DNA from: Chloroflexota bacterium
GTDB lineage: Bacteria > Chloroflexota > Dehalococcoidia > Lucifugimonadales > UBA826
Direction: 5' to 3'
NCBI GenBank assembly: GCA_002722155.1
Contig: PBKS01000022.1
Location: 1 to 64,000, forward strand
DNA: 64,000 nucleotides
Shown here: in pieces, positions 61,237 through 64,000 of the stretch
Layout: each line of letters opens with the position of its first letter
Numbering within the stretch: position 1 is the first letter of the stretch
Program-made: the position numbers and the translations under genes
The notes under the pieces: generated by a model
Seen by the model: only the letters and a program-made list of their open reading frames with translations
The model's database searches: none
Told to the model about the DNA's origin: nothing

Positions 61237-61479
61237 TACATTCCTAATACAATTTAGTATCACCGAAATTTATTTCTCGCACACAGAACATCATACTCGA
61301 CCTCTTGTATTAATCCAAAGCTTTACACTAATCAATAAATACATTCTATTTTCAACTTTTAGTAAAGAGTTCATGGATTCCCGCAAACAAATCTCATTAG
61401 TAGCCTAAGGTGGCAAAATACAGCACCGTGACTTTGCATATACTGAACCAGATTAATCCCAAAAAGAACAATCATCTAA

Positions 61480-62601
61480 GTGCCGCTAATACCGTTTTTA
61501 AGTCTGTTAATATGCAGTCATAATTATTCCGAGCCGACTACAGAAACTTACCTATATTTACTAAAGGGGAAAATTTTGGGGCAAGATTCAAATACATCTC
61601 ATCAACAAGTTCCTCCGAGTGGGCGAGTTAACAAGGTGGAACCTTTCATGGGGCTACCTGAAATTGAACGAAGCTTGATTTACAAATTACTGGAAACGTC
61701 CAACAAAAAAAGCGTTAAAAAGGTATTTGTAGACACTGACACATATAACGAAATAGACGACCAATTCGCTCTTGTTCAGCTCCTTTTATCTCAAATACTT
61801 TGCTCATCCGTGGAGGTGGTAGCTATCGCGGCTGCACCTTTCCATAATCAATCGAGAAATACTGACAATTATGGTCAAGGGATGGAATTAAGTTACAAAG
61901 AGATCCAAAATATTTTAAACGTTTTGGATTGCGGCTGGGATGGTCCTATATACAAAGGTTCTAGCCTCACATTAAAGCAGAATAACGCCAATTTTGTTAC
62001 CAGTGAAAGTGCTACGGCCTTGTGCGAGTTGGTCCATAAAAACCATTCTGAGAATGATCCTCTATTTGTCTTAGCCTTGGGAGCGTTAACAAATATCGCA
62101 TCCGCAATATTGATGGATCCTGACATCAGATCCAAAATTGTTGTGTGCAGCCTAGGTGGCGTCTCAACTAATCTCCAAAATTTTGGTGAGTTCAATTACC
62201 AACAAGATAATTTGGCCGCCCAGGTAACCTTCTCTTCTGGGGTACCTATAATTCATTTTCCCGGGTTTTCTGTCACAGATATACTAAAAACCACAAAGTG
62301 GGAACTTGATGCCAACGTAAAAAATAGAGGGGAAATAGGAAAATTCTTATATGACCGTTTCAATGAATATGTACCCTATTACCCTGGCCGCAGCAAAACA
62401 ATCTGGGACCTTGCACCAGGGGCCTGGCTTATCAATCCGGACTGGTTTGTTAGCGAAGTGGTACACGCTCCAATATTAAATGACAATGGAACATGGACAA
62501 TTTATTCAGAAAACCACCCGATCCGCTCCATAAAGTGGATAGATAGGGATCCAATATTCCATCATTTTTTTGGACTATTGGAAAAATATGAATCTGTTTA
62601 A
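61480..62601 (+). CDS. Nucleoside hydrolase (inosine-uridine preferring) family protein
   Basis: KKVFVDTDTYNEIDDQFALVQLL; PLFVLALGALTNIASAILMDP; WDLAPGAWLINP. Real start may be further in (e.g. TTG 61576, preceded by an AAGGGG run). Confidence 0.85.
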   Translation: MPLIPFLSLLICSHNYSEPTTETYLYLLKGKILGQDSNTSHQQVPPSGRVNKVEPFMGLPEIERSLIYKLLETSNKKSVKKVFVDTDTYNEIDDQFALVQLLLSQILCSSVEVVAIAAAPFHNQSRNTDNYGQGMELSYKEIQNILNVLDCGWDGPIYKGSSLTLKQNNANFVTSESATALCELVHKNHSENDPLFVLALGALTNIASAILMDPDIRSKIVVCSLGGVSTNLQNFGEFNYQQDNLAAQVTFSSGVPIIHFPGFSVTDILKTTKWELDANVKNRGEIGKFLYDRFNEYVPYYPGRSKTIWDLAPGAWLINPDWFVSEVVHAPILNDNGTWTIYSENHPIRSIKWIDRDPIFHHFFGLLEKYESV

Positions 62602-62830
62602 GATTTTTAGTGATGAAACTTTGCCTATATTTGAAATATTTGTTTTGCTGAATAAAGAGATTAGATAGCCTGAAACAGAAGAATCGCTCCACAAATATGT
62701 CTTTTGAAAAAATTGTTGGCTTATTGCCTTTGAAGGAACAACCCTAGGGGTTAAACTCTCTGTTAAATCCCACCGGATCTTAAATGTTTATCACATGCCT
62801 AACGGGAATGTTAACTTAACATCCAGCCCT

Positions 62831-63655
62831 TCAATTAACATATTTCCTCAGTATTAAAGAAGCGTAGTCGACCAAAAACACGAGCAGCATGTAGGTAACT
62901 AATAAAACCCCAACTTCGTCATAATGAAACCAACTCATACTCAATTTCAATTCTCTACCTAGTCCGCCAGCAGCTAGGAATCCAACTACCACGGTGGTTC
63001 GAATTACGACTTCCCATCTGTAAAGCAAATAAGTCAGAAATTTAGGAAAAATTTCCGGCATTATGCAATAGAAAAGTATCTGTATTGAGTTTGCGCCTGA
63101 TGACCTTAAGGCTTTAATCGGTCTTTGATCCATATTTTCTACCGCTTCACCTAACAAACGCCCCAACACCCCGTAATTGTGAATTGCTAACGCTATCGCG
63201 CCCGCAAATATACTAGGAGGTAAAACAAAAACAATTAACATAGCCCAAAGAAGTTCAGGAATACCTCGGGTAAGCGTATAACTGACTTTAATCACTGCGA
63301 ATATGGCTGCAGGAATTGGGCTAGCCAGAATACCTTTGTCGGAAAACACCATTGTGCGGGCTCCAGGTGCAAAAGTGAGAAAACTGAAAACAGCCGCAAT
63401 ACCGATAGCTAAAATACTCATTTTCAGCGTCGTCAACCCTAGCCGAAAGGCTTCAAACCAAGATTGAGAGGATAGAAAAGCTGAGTCCCCACCAAGTTCC
63501 CAACCGATTAATCGAGATAAAAACTCCTTAACAGCCGTCAAAGAAAATCCATCCGTAAAATCAAAATATATTAAAAAAAAGCTCCAAGAAAATATAGTAA
63601 GCAACAAGATAAGCCCTATTGAGAAAATGGGGACTGAAAAGTGGATCTTGCTCAT
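62831..63655 (-). CDS. PhnE-type (phosphonate-like) ABC transporter permease
   Basis: LTRGIPELLWAMLIVFVLPPSIFAGAIALAIHNYGVLGRLLGEAVENMDQRPIKALRSSGANSIQILFYCIMPEIFPKFLTYLLYRWEVVIRTTVVVGFLAAGGLG. Confidence 0.9.
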   Translation of the reverse strand: MSKIHFSVPIFSIGLILLLTIFSWSFFLIYFDFTDGFSLTAVKEFLSRLIGWELGGDSAFLSSQSWFEAFRLGLTTLKMSILAIGIAAVFSFLTFAPGARTMVFSDKGILASPIPAAIFAVIKVSYTLTRGIPELLWAMLIVFVLPPSIFAGAIALAIHNYGVLGRLLGEAVENMDQRPIKALRSSGANSIQILFYCIMPEIFPKFLTYLLYRWEVVIRTTVVVGFLAAGGLGRELKLSMSWFHYDEVGVLLVTYMLLVFLVDYASLILRKYVN

Positions 63656-63657
63656 CT

Positions 63658-64000
63658 TTAGAGAAACCTTCTTAGAGTAGAACCCCAGTAATCGACTAAA
63701 ATTATTAGTCCTACTAGAAACAAGAGTAGAGTCCAGACCTCAGCAAACAATAAGTCATCTAACGAAACACCTATTTGATAACCCAATCCTTGAAGGCCTA
63801 TAAAACTCAACACTGAAGCAGATCTTATACAACACTCAAATCTATAAAATCCATAACTAACCATTTCTTTAGCGGCTGCTGGAATTCTCCCATATAGCAT
63901 CACTTGAAGTGGCGTCGCCCCAGCTGTACGAAGAGCTTGTAAAGAGGGTTCAGGCACATCGTTTAAAAAATCCGCATACACTCGCGCTAGTATCGCTGAA
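63658..64000 (-). CDS. PhnE-type ABC transporter permease, 5' end truncated by the window edge
   Basis: SAILARVYADFLNDVPEPSLQALRTAGATPLQVMLYGRIPAAAKEMVSYGFYRFECCIRSASVLSFIGLQGLGYQI; frame open to the window end. Confidence 0.85.
   Translation of the reverse strand, partial: SAILARVYADFLNDVPEPSLQALRTAGATPLQVMLYGRIPAAAKEMVSYGFYRFECCIRSASVLSFIGLQGLGYQIGVSLDDLLFAEVWTLLLFLVGLIILVDYWGSTLRRFL

Overview
This 64 kb window is about 43% GC by eye and densely coded. It looks like bacterial chromosome from a metabolically versatile heterotroph. The mix of family III (CaiB/BaiF) CoA-transferases, an NtaA/DszA-type flavin monooxygenase, a mandelate-racemase/enolase-superfamily enzyme, GMC and aldo-keto oxidoreductases and homocysteine methyltransferase paralogs resembles marine Chloroflexota (SAR202-like), but that placement is inference. 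I found no rRNA, CRISPR array, transposase or phage module, and no tRNA that I could recognise. The most notable item is a UGSC-type selenoprotein gene at 59588-60130 (minus). The ORF track splits it at an in-frame TGA. That TGA lies in the motif IGS-U-GSCSAC and is followed by a two-part stem-loop with a GU-containing apical loop, at the spacing expected of a bacterial SECIS. Other points of interest: three A/B-type CoA-transferase gene pairs, two in tandem and one next to a DUF35/thiolase pair and an oxalyl-CoA decarboxylase; two genes broken by single-nucleotide frameshifts, a CaiB gene and a GYD-domain gene absent from the ORF track; a perfect 40-nt palindrome between metY and metA; a 39-aa small ORF upstream of an acyl-CoA dehydrogenase; and a Ser/Thr kinase with a PGF-pre-PGF-like C-terminal domain. 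All calls come from reading the sequence and remembered family motifs. No searches were run.
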